This document shows, in pieces, positions 1-8,044 of a stretch of 35,143 nucleotides of DNA. Both the position numbers and the translations under genes were made by a program. The notes under the pieces are model-generated. The model was given only the letters and a program-made list of their open reading frames with translations, made no database searches and was not told where the DNA came from. This stretch comes from Candidatus Polarisedimenticolaceae bacterium. GTDB lineage: Bacteria > Pseudomonadota > Gammaproteobacteria > Chromatiales > Chromatiaceae. Location: assembly GCA_021647945.1 (NCBI GenBank), contig JAKITT010000026.1:1-35143 (forward strand). The letters run 5' to 3'. The first letter of the stretch is position 1. Each line of letters opens with the position of its first letter.

Positions 1-450
1 GAAGATCGTATTACAATGAGCCATGGTCTGGTTTTCCTTGTTGGTTCAGCAAGTTATAAGCAAACTCATTGTACCAAAATCAGGGGGGATCAGGCCTCTT
101 TACTTACTAGTTAACGGGACAGCAGTGGTTGTGTATGACAAATCGACAGGCCATCATACGCAAGCGGATTAATGTTTAATGAACTAATCACAACGTTTAT
201 GGCGCATGGAAGAGTGTTAAACCGGCGTACACAAAACTGCTTTTCAGGGTTAAGTTGCCATGAGTGAGCAAAAAAAAGAGGGGAGTGAGTCTGGAGGCGC
301 TTGAAGCTTTGATTAATGGATGGTGAGTAATACCATGCATGGCAAAGATATCAATTAGCCATAGTGGCATGCATACATTGCGTATACACAAAAAACTGTA
401 AATCCTGAAAATAAGCTGGATCTCAGCATGATATTGACATAGCACAAATG
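1..450. other. Left-edge region without a recognisable gene
   Basis: I find no convincing gene here. Possible reading frames overlap the tRNA-like fragment or lack a ribosome binding site and family features. A spaced inverted repeat is visible (ACAATGAG near 14-21 with CTCATTGT near 65-72). The stretch looks AT-richer than the core genes to the right and probably belongs to an accessory region continuing left of the window. Confidence 0.5.
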
Positions 451-481
451 AAAAAGGCCCACGCTTTGCAGCGTAGGCCTT
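451..481 (-). terminator. Rho-independent terminator downstream of the tRNA-Phe fragment
   Basis: Read on the minus strand, a strong stem (arms 471-481 and 454-464, loop TTTGCA, one mismatch) is followed by a run of five T. It lies eight bases beyond the 3' end of the tRNA-Phe fragment at 489-524. A plausible reading is that it was the original terminator of tRNA-Phe before an element inserted. It may now terminate the NYN gene transcript. Confidence 0.75.
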
Positions 482-488
482 GAATTCA

Positions 489-524
<36 letters not shown>

Positions 525-690
525 AATTTATCAGTCATATCTGATTGATTATAAACAATAAACTGCAACTATTAACATTGGTAAAAAACAACTTAATCAA
601 TCATTTAGCTGTTGAGGGTGTTTGTGGTGAATGGCGGTTATTGACTCTCAAGTGTGACATAAAAGCGGGGGCACTAAGATATATTTCCGT

Positions 691-1389
691 CTATCTTGCC
701 GAGTTGGCGCTCCAGGCTTCTGGCTTCCTTATTGTTTTGTTTTTTCTATTCTGAATAGCCTCGGGTAGTTGTGATTTCTCCAGCTCATCTTCTCTAATAT
801 ATTCACGTACCCAATGAGCGAGACTCTTTAGCTTTCCACTTTTTCTTGCTCCATTTTTGTGCTGTAAAGCTGGGATGATTACACCAATTTTTATAGTTTC
901 AAAGTCTTCACAAATCATTTTTATTGCTGGAGATAGGTCTGAATCATTACTGACCAGCACAATATGCTCAGCAGCAGCGTTGACGGCATCTCTATACATA
1001 TGAAGACTGATATTTACATCGGTTTGCTTCTCTTCCATTACCTTGACAAGCAATCTATCAGTTCCATTGCTTGGGTTAGCATGATAAGCACTCTTTTCTG
1101 TGTGAGAGTGAAAGCCATTGATTATGCTGACTAGATTTGGGTGTTGAGCTATCAGTGCATTGTGGTAAGTCTTTTGTCTTGCTGGTGATTCTTTATCGCT
1201 CGCATAACGGCCTAGAATGGGCGAAGTAAAAAACTTTATCTGAACAATATTTGATTCTGGAACAACGGGTTTGATTATTTTATTGAAAAGTAGCTCGTGG
1301 AGGTCAAGCCACTTATGTGTAGACTTTCTTAATGCGGAGTAGTAGAGGTTATATCCATCGACATAGATAATTGTTTTGCAGTGCTTCAA
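691..1389 (-). CDS. NYN domain (LabA/DUF88-type, PIN-like) protein
   Basis: This 232-residue soluble protein has an NYN fold, a PIN-like family of predicted Mg-dependent ribonucleases. Visible signatures are VDGYNLYY (Asp11), the KQTDVNISLHMYRDA segment (Asp124) and VLVSNDSDLSPAI (Asp149, Asp151). Together these give the acidic residues expected at the active site. The C-terminal ~40 residues are basic and probably disordered. The start is TTG, supported by AAGGAAG a few bases upstream and by the family-typical N-terminus MKHCKTIIYVDGYN. It stands alone between tRNA-Phe and a copy of the tRNA 3' end, and it looks more AT-rich than the core genes, suggesting acquisition. The substrate is unknown. 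RNA or tRNA cleavage in stress or phage defence is possible for the family but nothing here shows it. Confidence 0.87.
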   Translation of the reverse strand: MKHCKTIIYVDGYNLYYSALRKSTHKWLDLHELLFNKIIKPVVPESNIVQIKFFTSPILGRYASDKESPARQKTYHNALIAQHPNLVSIINGFHSHTEKSAYHANPSNGTDRLLVKVMEEKQTDVNISLHMYRDAVNAAAEHIVLVSNDSDLSPAIKMICEDFETIKIGVIIPALQHKNGARKSGKLKSLAHWVREYIREDELEKSQLPEAIQNRKNKTIRKPEAWSANSAR

Positions 1390-1414
1390 CTCAGCTTCCT
1401 TAGCCTTAGAATTG

Positions 1415-1441
1415 AAAAAACCGCCATGAAGGCGGCTTTTT
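1415..1441. terminator. Bidirectional hairpin terminator just upstream of the NYN gene
   Basis: The perfect stem CCGCC-ATGAA-GGCGG (1421-1435) has six A on one side and five T on the other, so it can terminate in both directions. It lies about 25 bases before the NYN start codon. It either insulates the NYN gene from tRNA-Phe transcription or sits in the NYN leader as an attenuator. Confidence 0.75.
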
Positions 1442-1563
1442 CGCCCAAAAGTGAGAGTCGAAACCGACTTCGCTAAAGGGTAGGTTATACATAATATGGC
1501 TCATATTGACGGCCAGGTCAACAAGGTGTGTGTATTTTGAAGTGTGACAGGGGTGTGACGCGC

Positions 1564-1594
1564 AATAAAAAACCCCACGAATTACTTCGAGGGG
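1564..1594 (-). terminator. Terminator downstream of tRNA-Phe
   Basis: On the minus strand a stem CCCC-T-CGAA / TTCG-T-GGGG (1573-1594) is followed by a T-rich run (1564-1572). It lies about 50 bases downstream of the tRNA-Phe 3' end and should end that transcript. Confidence 0.75.
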
Positions 1595-1642
1595 TTCTAT
1601 TCGTAGCCTTATGTTTTTAAAGCAAAATCAGGCTGCCTTGTA

Positions 1643-1718
<76 letters not shown>

Positions 1719-1785
1719 GTTTTGCAGCGCACATTAGAACCGCCTTGTGGCTTGGAGTCAAGGCGGTAGAGGGATTTAGCGTGGC

Positions 1786-2037
1786 TTATTTTGGCATGCC
1801 GACATTTTGGCCGAAAAAATAGCTCTCCATCTCCCGTTCAAGAAATTTTCGGGCCTCAGGGTCAAGTGGGTTGAGGCGGTTTTCGTTGATCAAAATGGTC
1901 TGTGCTTTTAGCCACTCTTGCCAAGCGGGTTTGGATACATTGTCGTAGATGCGTTGTCCCAATTCGCCGGGGTAGGGTAGGCGGTCTAGCCCTTCAGCTT
2001 CCTGCTTTAGTTTGATGCAATTGACTGTGTGGCTCAT
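1786..2037 (-). CDS. yggX: Fe(2+)-trafficking protein YggX
   Basis: This 83-residue protein is close to the usual ~90 aa of the YggX family. Hallmarks are [20 protein letters not shown] with the conserved Cys7, then [17 protein letters not shown], and a C-terminal [14 protein letters not shown]. YggX is a cytoplasmic protein linked to protection of iron-sulfur clusters from oxidants and to Fe(II) handling. Its ATG overlaps the mutY stop codon by four bases (ATGA), so translation is probably coupled. The pairing fits, because MutY itself carries a 4Fe-4S cluster and repairs oxidised-guanine mispairs. Confidence 0.96.
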   Translation of the reverse strand: MSHTVNCIKLKQEAEGLDRLPYPGELGQRIYDNVSKPAWQEWLKAQTILINENRLNPLDPEARKFLEREMESYFFGQNVGMPK

Positions 2038-3086
2038 GGCTCTCTCCTGCTCAGCTCTTCAATTAGTCGGGCAACCGGTGCGGCCAGCCCATGGGTTTGT
2101 TGCATCTTATACCAAACATGACGACCCGCTTCATTGATTTGAGTGGGGTTACTTTTGAGTTGCAAGAGTTGTGGTGTGATGTCGAGATGAAAGTGGCTGA
2201 AGGTGTGACGGCGGAGGGGCCACTCTTCTAGTGATGCGACCTTTAGGCCGAGGTTCTCTTCACACCAGCACTCTGTGGCTTCACCCTGCGCTACCTCGGG
2301 CAGGCTCCAGAGGCCACCCCAGATGCCGGTGGGTGGGCGTTTTTCTAGGAGTACTTCGCCCTGCATATTACGAATCAGCAACATCTGGGTGGTGCGGACG
2401 GGTATTTTTTTACGTGGTTTTGCTGTGGGCAGTGTCTCAACTTGCCCCTGTTCTAAGGCACCACAACAGGTGGCGAGTGGGCAGCTGTCGCATTGTGGTT
2501 TGCTGCGTGTGCAGCAGGTTGCCCCAAGATCCATTATCGCTTGATTGTAGTTGGCGACACGTTTGTTCGGGGTTAGCTGCTCTGCGAGTTGCCACATCGC
2601 TTTCTCTACACTGCTCTTGCCGGGCCACCCTTCAATAACAAAACAGCGGGCGAGGACGCGTTTAACATTGCCATCAAGAATGGTATGTCGTGCACTGGTG
2701 GAGAGGGAGAGGATGGCCCCTGCGGTTGAACGACCGATACCGGGTAGCGCGACAACCTGAGAGAGCTGGTACGGGAAAGTGCCAGCATGGTCGGCCTGAA
2801 TGATTTTGGCGGCGGCATGCAGGTTGCGGCCTCTGGCGTAATAACCGAGCCCTGACCAGTGGCTGAGTACCTCGTCTAATTCGGCTTCGGCTAATGTTTT
2901 GATATCAGGGAAGCGGGCCATGAACCGCTGGTAGTAGGGGATGACGGTGGCCACTTGGGTCTGCTGTAACATCACCTCTGAGATCCAAACGCGATAGGGT
3001 GTTGGGTTGTGTTGCCAGGGCAGCGTTTTGCGGCCATGTTGGTCAAACCAGCTGAGCAGCCGTTGTGATAGATATTTGGTGTCCAT
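2034..3086 (-). CDS. mutY: A/G-specific adenine glycosylase MutY
   Basis: The 350-residue enzyme removes adenine mispaired with 8-oxoguanine or guanine in base excision repair. Catalytic Glu37 ([10 protein letters not shown]) and Asp138 ([12 protein letters not shown]), the helix-hairpin-helix [11 protein letters not shown] (about 114-124), and the 4Fe-4S ligands Cys192, Cys199, Cys202 and Cys208 all fall at the positions known from E. coli. Residues about 230-345 form the NUDIX-like domain that recognises 8-oxoG. It starts 19 bases after the asmA stop and overlaps yggX by four bases, so asmA-mutY-yggX is likely one transcript. Confidence 0.97.
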   Translation of the reverse strand: MDTKYLSQRLLSWFDQHGRKTLPWQHNPTPYRVWISEVMLQQTQVATVIPYYQRFMARFPDIKTLAEAELDEVLSHWSGLGYYARGRNLHAAAKIIQADHAGTFPYQLSQVVALPGIGRSTAGAILSLSTSARHTILDGNVKRVLARCFVIEGWPGKSSVEKAMWQLAEQLTPNKRVANYNQAIMDLGATCCTRSKPQCDSCPLATCCGALEQGQVETLPTAKPRKKIPVRTTQMLLIRNMQGEVLLEKRPPTGIWGGLWSLPEVAQGEATECWCEENLGLKVASLEEWPLRRHTFSHFHLDITPQLLQLKSNPTQINEAGRHVWYKMQQTHGLAAPVARLIEELSRREP

Positions 3087-3105
3087 GAAGCGAGCGAAGG
3101 GTCGC

Positions 3106-5220
3106 TTAGAATAGCTTCTTCAATAGCTTGCCAGGGTCAATGCCGATCTTCTCTTCAATGACCTTCTTGAGCTTTTTCTTGGCCTCATCTTTTTTTGCAT
3201 CAATGAAGATTTTTTCCATATCGATCTTCCAGTCAAGTTTGCTCCATGGGCCGCTGAAATGAACAGGAATAGGTATGCCGACTAGATCCTTTAGCTCTTT
3301 GCCCCCTTGACCTTGATTGTTAGAGACCACCACGGGGCGGGTGAGGTAGTCGAGTGTTTCGGTGACCAGATCTACTTGGCCTCTGCCGGTGACCCGTATA
3401 AAGGGGGACTTCATCAGCAGGTCTCTGTTGTGAAGTACCCCCTGTTCGATGCGGGCGCTAGCGCTCAGTTGAGAGAAGTCAGTCTTCTTTACCGTCCGAT
3501 GAGTTGGGCTCTTTTTGCCGGTGATCTTGGCTTTGGCTTCACGTAGACTCTGAGCAATATTGATCCCTTTAAGCGCCCCATTGTTGAATGAAAAATCAAC
3601 GTTTCCATTCAGATGCTGCTTAAACTGGCTAATAGTTTGGCCACGGGTCGTCAGGTTGGTATTAAAGTTGCCAATGCCGCTTAGTATCTCCTTTCCGGAA
3701 ATATCCTTTATTAGTGGTTCTACCTGGATCTTCTGGGCATGCTTGACAATGGTTAACCGTGGCTGTTTGCCGCGCAGGTCGAGTGTGATGTGACCATTGA
3801 TACTGCCGTCATAAAAACGTTTGATCGTTTGATCAATGCTCAGTTGGCCCGCTTTGGCATGCAGTGCCAGCTTGATAAATTGTGCCTGAATGTTCTTGAT
3901 TATTAACTTGTTGATGGCGAGATCACCTTCAACATCAAGTGGACGGAGGGTGTCGACAGGAATGAGCTGCGCCTCTCCTGCGACGCCTGTTCCTGTGGGG
4001 GCTACTGTAGAGGCCACAGGTTCAGCAGGGGTGGCAGGTGGTAGATAGCGATCAATATCGATCTCATCCAGTTTAAGTTTAAAACGATAGGCCGGTTGGC
4101 TGAAATTGAGCAGTTTGAATTGGCCTGTGATGTGGCTGTCATCTAACGTGATGGCGAGTCTGTTCAGTGCTATATTTTTTGTGTCTGCCCGGAAATCTGT
4201 CTTTATGGAGAGTCTTGTTAACGTGGCAGGATCGGCGCTAACGGGTGCAGAGAGTGCGAACTCTTTCATTAATTTACGCGGGCTAAACTTGGCCAGCTTT
4301 AGTTGGCCTTCAAACATAGGTGAGGCGGAGAGGGATTGGCCAAATAGATTGCCGTTGAGGCGTAGATCCCCAGCGGTGAGTGTGAAGCTCGGTGCATCGA
4401 TACTATCTTTTGCCTGGTCGAAGGTAAGGGCGGATATCAACGTAATTTGTAAGCCCTCTTTTGGTAGCCCTTTGCCCTGTAGATCTGTATCGATCTTGAG
4501 ATGATCAATCTTATACTTTTGTGTAAGGAGATTGGCTGTGACCTTCCCTTCTAGTGTGAGGTTTGCAGTGATGGCCGGCTGTTCAGCGGTGACTGAAAAA
4601 CGGAGCTCTAACTGTGTGGGTTGTCCGCTGCCGATCTCGCCAATTTGTAGGTTGACCCCTTTGATCTGGTAGCGTTGTCCTGTGGATTGGTCATCCCAAA
4701 GCAGGTCTGCATTGGTGATTGTTACGCCGTCAATGGCCAGTGTTGGGCCGCTGCTCTTTTGTTTTATTTCTGTCTGTTGTTGCGGTTTTATATCCGTGGC
4801 TGCCTCTTGATCCCCATGCTGGATCATGTCATCCCAGTTGCTTGTGCCGTTGGCATTTTTTGCTAGGTTGATGCGCAGCCCATCGACAACAATGGTATCG
4901 ACCACTAGCTGTTTACTGAACAGGGGGAGTAGCTTGATTCGAATCTGTGCCCGGTTTAGGGCGATGAAGGGTTGCTTGCCAAAACCCTCAGCATTGCTGA
5001 GTTGAGTTTCGCCCAGCTCAAGCCCCAGCCAGGGGAAGAGAGAGAGAGCGATGTTGCCATTGATGGTTAAATCTCTGCCGGTGGCTTTTTTAACCTCACT
5101 AATAATGGTCTCTTTGTGCTCATTGGGGTCGATAAAAATGGGCGCTAATAGTGCTGCGGCCAACAGCATGAGCAGTAGCAGACCGCACAGCAACGCTATG
5201 ATTTTTAACGACTTCCCCAT
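3106..5220 (-). CDS. asmA: AsmA family inner-membrane-anchored protein
   Basis: This 704-residue protein has one N-terminal membrane helix (about residues 5-28), the typical N-terminal AsmA segment (LFPWLGLELGETQLSNAEGF), a long periplasmic beta-rich region, and a conserved C-terminal block (about 520-665) including GNVDFSFNNGALKGINIAQ. AsmA proteins are bridge-like periplasmic proteins implicated in phospholipid transport and outer-membrane assembly. The tail is very Lys-rich. AAGGAG lies eight bases before ATG. The gene sits upstream of mutY (19-bp gap) and downstream of the rubredoxin gene (45-bp gap), all on the minus strand. A Pro/Ala-rich stretch near 395-420 may be a linker. Confidence 0.93.
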   Translation of the reverse strand: MGKSLKIIALLCGLLLLMLLAAALLAPIFIDPNEHKETIISEVKKATGRDLTINGNIALSLFPWLGLELGETQLSNAEGFGKQPFIALNRAQIRIKLLPLFSKQLVVDTIVVDGLRINLAKNANGTSNWDDMIQHGDQEAATDIKPQQQTEIKQKSSGPTLAIDGVTITNADLLWDDQSTGQRYQIKGVNLQIGEIGSGQPTQLELRFSVTAEQPAITANLTLEGKVTANLLTQKYKIDHLKIDTDLQGKGLPKEGLQITLISALTFDQAKDSIDAPSFTLTAGDLRLNGNLFGQSLSASPMFEGQLKLAKFSPRKLMKEFALSAPVSADPATLTRLSIKTDFRADTKNIALNRLAITLDDSHITGQFKLLNFSQPAYRFKLKLDEIDIDRYLPPATPAEPVASTVAPTGTGVAGEAQLIPVDTLRPLDVEGDLAINKLIIKNIQAQFIKLALHAKAGQLSIDQTIKRFYDGSINGHITLDLRGKQPRLTIVKHAQKIQVEPLIKDISGKEILSGIGNFNTNLTTRGQTISQFKQHLNGNVDFSFNNGALKGINIAQSLREAKAKITGKKSPTHRTVKKTDFSQLSASARIEQGVLHNRDLLMKSPFIRVTGRGQVDLVTETLDYLTRPVVVSNNQGQGGKELKDLVGIPIPVHFSGPWSKLDWKIDMEKIFIDAKKDEAKKKLKKVIEEKIGIDPGKLLKKLF

Positions 5221-5265
5221 TAGAACCTCTCCTTTTTACTTTTTACTATATCTACCAACAGAACC

Positions 5266-5430
5266 CTACACCTCTTCCATCTCAAATTCATCTTTGCCTA
5301 CACCGCAATCTGGGCACTCCCAATCGTCCGGTAGGTCAGCCCATAAGGTGCCTGGGGCGATACCATCTTCGGGCAGGCCTTCGCTCTCATCATAGGTAAA
5401 ACCACAAACGACACAGCGCCATTTTTTCAT
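5266..5430 (-). CDS. Rubredoxin
   Basis: A 54-residue protein that I translated directly. Four iron-binding cysteines sit in two CxxC-G pairs: CVVCG (Cys6, Cys9) and CPDCG (Cys39, Cys42), with the aromatic FTYDESEG and the typical [14 protein letters not shown] between them. The size and the absence of extra domains match classical rubredoxins, small cytoplasmic one-electron carriers serving alkane hydroxylases, oxygen or peroxide reductases and other partners. AAGGAG lies eight bases before the ATG. No obvious redox partner is adjacent. The neighbours are asmA downstream (45 bp) and a SPOR gene upstream. A role in oxygen or peroxide detoxification is only a guess. Confidence 0.95.
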   Translation of the reverse strand: MKKWRCVVCGFTYDESEGLPEDGIAPGTLWADLPDDWECPDCGVGKDEFEMEEV

Positions 5431-5558
5431 TGGATGATCTCCTTCATATTGAGATTACAGTATAGAGGCAGAATAGCCATATGCTAGTACTCTAGCGGTA
5501 GGATGTTATCGCGTTGAGGTGTCGCTCTCACAGATGGCAATTGGCATGATGGCCGCAG

Positions 5559-6134
5559 CTATTTTCTTAGTTTTATAGGCAGACTATCGATATTGTTTTG
5601 TCGGGCAAGTGAGCGTAGCTTGGCAATCTGCTGCCGGCTGCTGTAGGGGCCACTGCGCACCCGATAGAGTGCCTCGCGGGTGCCACTATTGACTGGTTGA
5701 ATGGAGGCTTCAATGCCAATTATCGCCAGCTCTGCCTTGCGGCGCTCCGCATCTTTGATGCGCCGGAATGAACCCATCTGTAACATGTAGCTGCCGTTAC
5801 TAATGGGGCTTGATGGTCTGTTGCTTGTCCGCTTCTTGGTTGACTCAGGCTGACGAATCTCTTCGTCGGGAATCAGTACCTCCATCTCAGGCAGAATGGT
5901 GTAGAAGTCGTAACGCTGACTCGGCTCTGATACGTTTTTCTCACTCTGCGTTGTTGGCTGCGGTTTGACTGCAATGGCGCTCTCAACGCCTGGAAAGGTT
6001 GGTCCGAGTTTAAGCCATGCAAGTGCGGTTAGGAATATGCCAACCATCACTCCAATCAGAAATGGCACCAATGGTGAGGCTGGTTTGCCCTGCTTCTTTT
6101 TGCTGTTTGCCCGACTTTTATAGTCTTGAGCCAT
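5559..6134 (-). CDS. SPOR domain protein (FtsN-like)
   Basis: The 191-residue protein has a short basic cytoplasmic N-terminus (KSRANSKKKQGKP), one membrane helix (about 22-41), a periplasmic linker rich in polar residues, and a C-terminal SPOR domain (about 112-190) beginning YMLQMGSFRRIKDAERRKAE. SPOR domains bind peptidoglycan stripped of stem peptides at the division septum, and the topology matches FtsN. The start lies three bases after the argS stop, so the two genes are probably co-translated. It is shorter than E. coli FtsN, so I do not assign ftsN firmly. Confidence 0.9.
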   Translation of the reverse strand: MAQDYKSRANSKKKQGKPASPLVPFLIGVMVGIFLTALAWLKLGPTFPGVESAIAVKPQPTTQSEKNVSEPSQRYDFYTILPEMEVLIPDEEIRQPESTKKRTSNRPSSPISNGSYMLQMGSFRRIKDAERRKAELAIIGIEASIQPVNSGTREALYRVRSGPYSSRQQIAKLRSLARQNNIDSLPIKLRK

Positions 6135-6137
6135 CTA

Positions 6138-7898
6138 TTACATGCTCTCTGGCGCAGAGACGCCCAACAGGTTGAGGCCATTTTTTAGCACTTGTCGTAC
6201 GGCCAGTATCAACTTTATTCGGCCGTCACGCAGGGCGGCATCTTCAACCAAGAAGTGGCTGGCGTTGTAGTAGGTGTGAAATTCAGAGGCCAGTTCACGC
6301 ACATAGTGGCAGAGTTGATGTGGCTCTTCATTCAGTGCGGCGGCCTCCACAATCTCAGGGTAGCGTGAGAGGCTGATCAGCAACAGCTGCTCATGGCTCT
6401 CCGTCAGTCTGTCTAGGTTTTCAATGCCTGGGGTAGGGGTGATATCGATCGACTTGTCCCCTGCTTGGCGCAGTACGCTACAGACCCGTGCATGAGCATA
6501 TTGTGCATAGTAGACTGGATTGTCATTGGATTCGGACTTGGCCAGATCAAGATCAAAATCGAGATGCTGCTCACATTTGCGCATGACGTAGAAGAAGCGT
6601 GCGGCATCGCGTCCTACCTCTTGGCGTAGCTCGCGCAGGGTGACGAAAGAGCCGGAGCGGGTCGACATCTGCACCTTCTTGCCGTCACGATAGAGGTTGG
6701 CGAACTGCACTAGTAGTACGTCGAGCTTGCTGGGATCATCGCCGAGTGCTTCGAGTGCCGCTTTAACACGCGGTATGTAACCGTGGTGGTCGGCACCCCA
6801 GACATCAATGACCCGATCAAAACCGCGCTCCATCTTCTCCATATGGTAGGCGATATCGGAGGCGAAATAGGTGCCTTGGCCATTCTCGCGTACCACAACG
6901 CGATCCTTCTCATCACCAAAATCGGTTGAGCGAAACCAGAGAGCTCCCTCTTTTTTATAGAGATAGTTACTGCTGCGCAGGCGTTCAATCGCCCTGTTGA
7001 CCGCGCCGCTGTCAGTCAGACTGCGCTCGGAGTACCAGCGCTGATAGGTGACGCCAAAACCGGCCAGATCATCGCGGATATCATCGAGGATATTGTTCAG
7101 TGCCAGTTCGAAGATGTAGCGATAGCGATTCTCCTCAAGCAGGCTTTTAGCACGTGCAATCAGCGCATCGATATGCAGCTCTTTGTCACCGCCGTCGGGC
7201 TCATCGGCGGTGATATCGGCAAACACGGCCTCAGCGCTATGTTTGTAGGTCTCGCCATGCTCCTGTTTGATGCTGGCGGCGATCTCCCAGATGTAGTCAC
7301 CTTTGTAACCATTTATCGGGAAGGCAAACGCCTCGTCGCAGAGTGATAGGTAGCGCAGCCAGACAGAGGTGGCGAGGATGTCCATCTGTCGACCAGCATC
7401 GTTGACGTAATACTCGCGATGCACCTCAAAACCAATCGCCTCAAGCAGGTCAGCAACAGTCGCTCCATAGGCGGCGCCGCGGCCATGGCCGACATGTAGC
7501 GGCCCGGTTGGGTTGGCGGAGACAAACTCAACCTGAACCTTCTTATTCTCACCATGATTGCTGCGGCCGTAAGCATGCCCCTGCTGCATGATCTCAGGGA
7601 TCAGTGCATGGTAAGTGTCATCCGAGAGGAAGAAGTTGATGAAACCTGGGCCAGCAATCTCACTCTTTGCCACCAGTGACGATTCAGGCATCGCAGCGAC
7701 CAGTTTCTCAGCCAGGTCACGTGGTCGACAGCGGGCCACTTTAGCCAGCACCATGGCGATATTTGAGGCGAAATCACCATGCTGACGATCACGTGCGCGC
7801 TCGATCATCGGTGTAGGAATGGCATCGGCGGGGATGGTGCCATCACTGGCCAGCTGTTGCAGGGCCTGAGAGACAAGGTCTTGAATATGAGATTTCAT
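6138..7898 (-). CDS. argS: Arginyl-tRNA synthetase
   Basis: The 586-residue class Ia synthetase charges tRNA-Arg. Seen in order are the N-terminal additional domain, the HIGH-type signature in [16 protein letters not shown] (HVGH at 135-138), the catalytic fold with [26 protein letters not shown], a degenerate KMSKS-type loop VQMSTRSG, and a C-terminal anticodon-binding domain (DALR). Loss of the canonical KMSKS lysine is normal for many bacterial ArgRS. The length is typical. The SPOR gene follows after three bases. Confidence 0.97.
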   Translation of the reverse strand: MKSHIQDLVSQALQQLASDGTIPADAIPTPMIERARDRQHGDFASNIAMVLAKVARCRPRDLAEKLVAAMPESSLVAKSEIAGPGFINFFLSDDTYHALIPEIMQQGHAYGRSNHGENKKVQVEFVSANPTGPLHVGHGRGAAYGATVADLLEAIGFEVHREYYVNDAGRQMDILATSVWLRYLSLCDEAFAFPINGYKGDYIWEIAASIKQEHGETYKHSAEAVFADITADEPDGGDKELHIDALIARAKSLLEENRYRYIFELALNNILDDIRDDLAGFGVTYQRWYSERSLTDSGAVNRAIERLRSSNYLYKKEGALWFRSTDFGDEKDRVVVRENGQGTYFASDIAYHMEKMERGFDRVIDVWGADHHGYIPRVKAALEALGDDPSKLDVLLVQFANLYRDGKKVQMSTRSGSFVTLRELRQEVGRDAARFFYVMRKCEQHLDFDLDLAKSESNDNPVYYAQYAHARVCSVLRQAGDKSIDITPTPGIENLDRLTESHEQLLLISLSRYPEIVEAAALNEEPHQLCHYVRELASEFHTYYNASHFLVEDAALRDGRIKLILAVRQVLKNGLNLLGVSAPESM

Positions 7899-7974
7899 CG
7901 GGAATTAGTTTACGCGGTCGAAGGAAGCGACTAAGGATAACATGTAGCGCAAGGACGATACGATAGATTGTCTG

Positions 7975-8014
7975 ACTTGAGTGTAGGGCGGGGTTCACCC
8001 GCCACTACTCAAGT
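7975..8014. repeat. REP-like palindrome (GTAGGG-headed) between argS and topA
   Basis: ACTTGAGT (7975-7982) pairs with ACTCAAGT (8007-8014), enclosing an imperfect inner stem GGCGGG/CCCGCC around a TTCA loop. The core GTAGGGCGGGGTTCACCCGC follows the same GTAGGG-plus-hairpin plan as the elements near 32526, 33165, 33409 and 33455. It lies just after the topA stop and could also act as a terminator for topA, although no T run follows. Confidence 0.65.
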
Positions 8015-8044
8015 TGTGTTGTGCGTTTGCTGGCTAGCGCCGCC

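Noticed and set aside
2231-2638. Plus-strand open frames opposite mutY
   Set aside because: They are antisense shadows of a mutY gene whose catalytic and cluster residues are all in place.
6138-7898. Missing KMSKS motif in ArgRS as a sign of inactivity
   Set aside because: Many bacterial ArgRS have a degenerate loop at this site (here MSTRSG). The remainder of the enzyme is complete.
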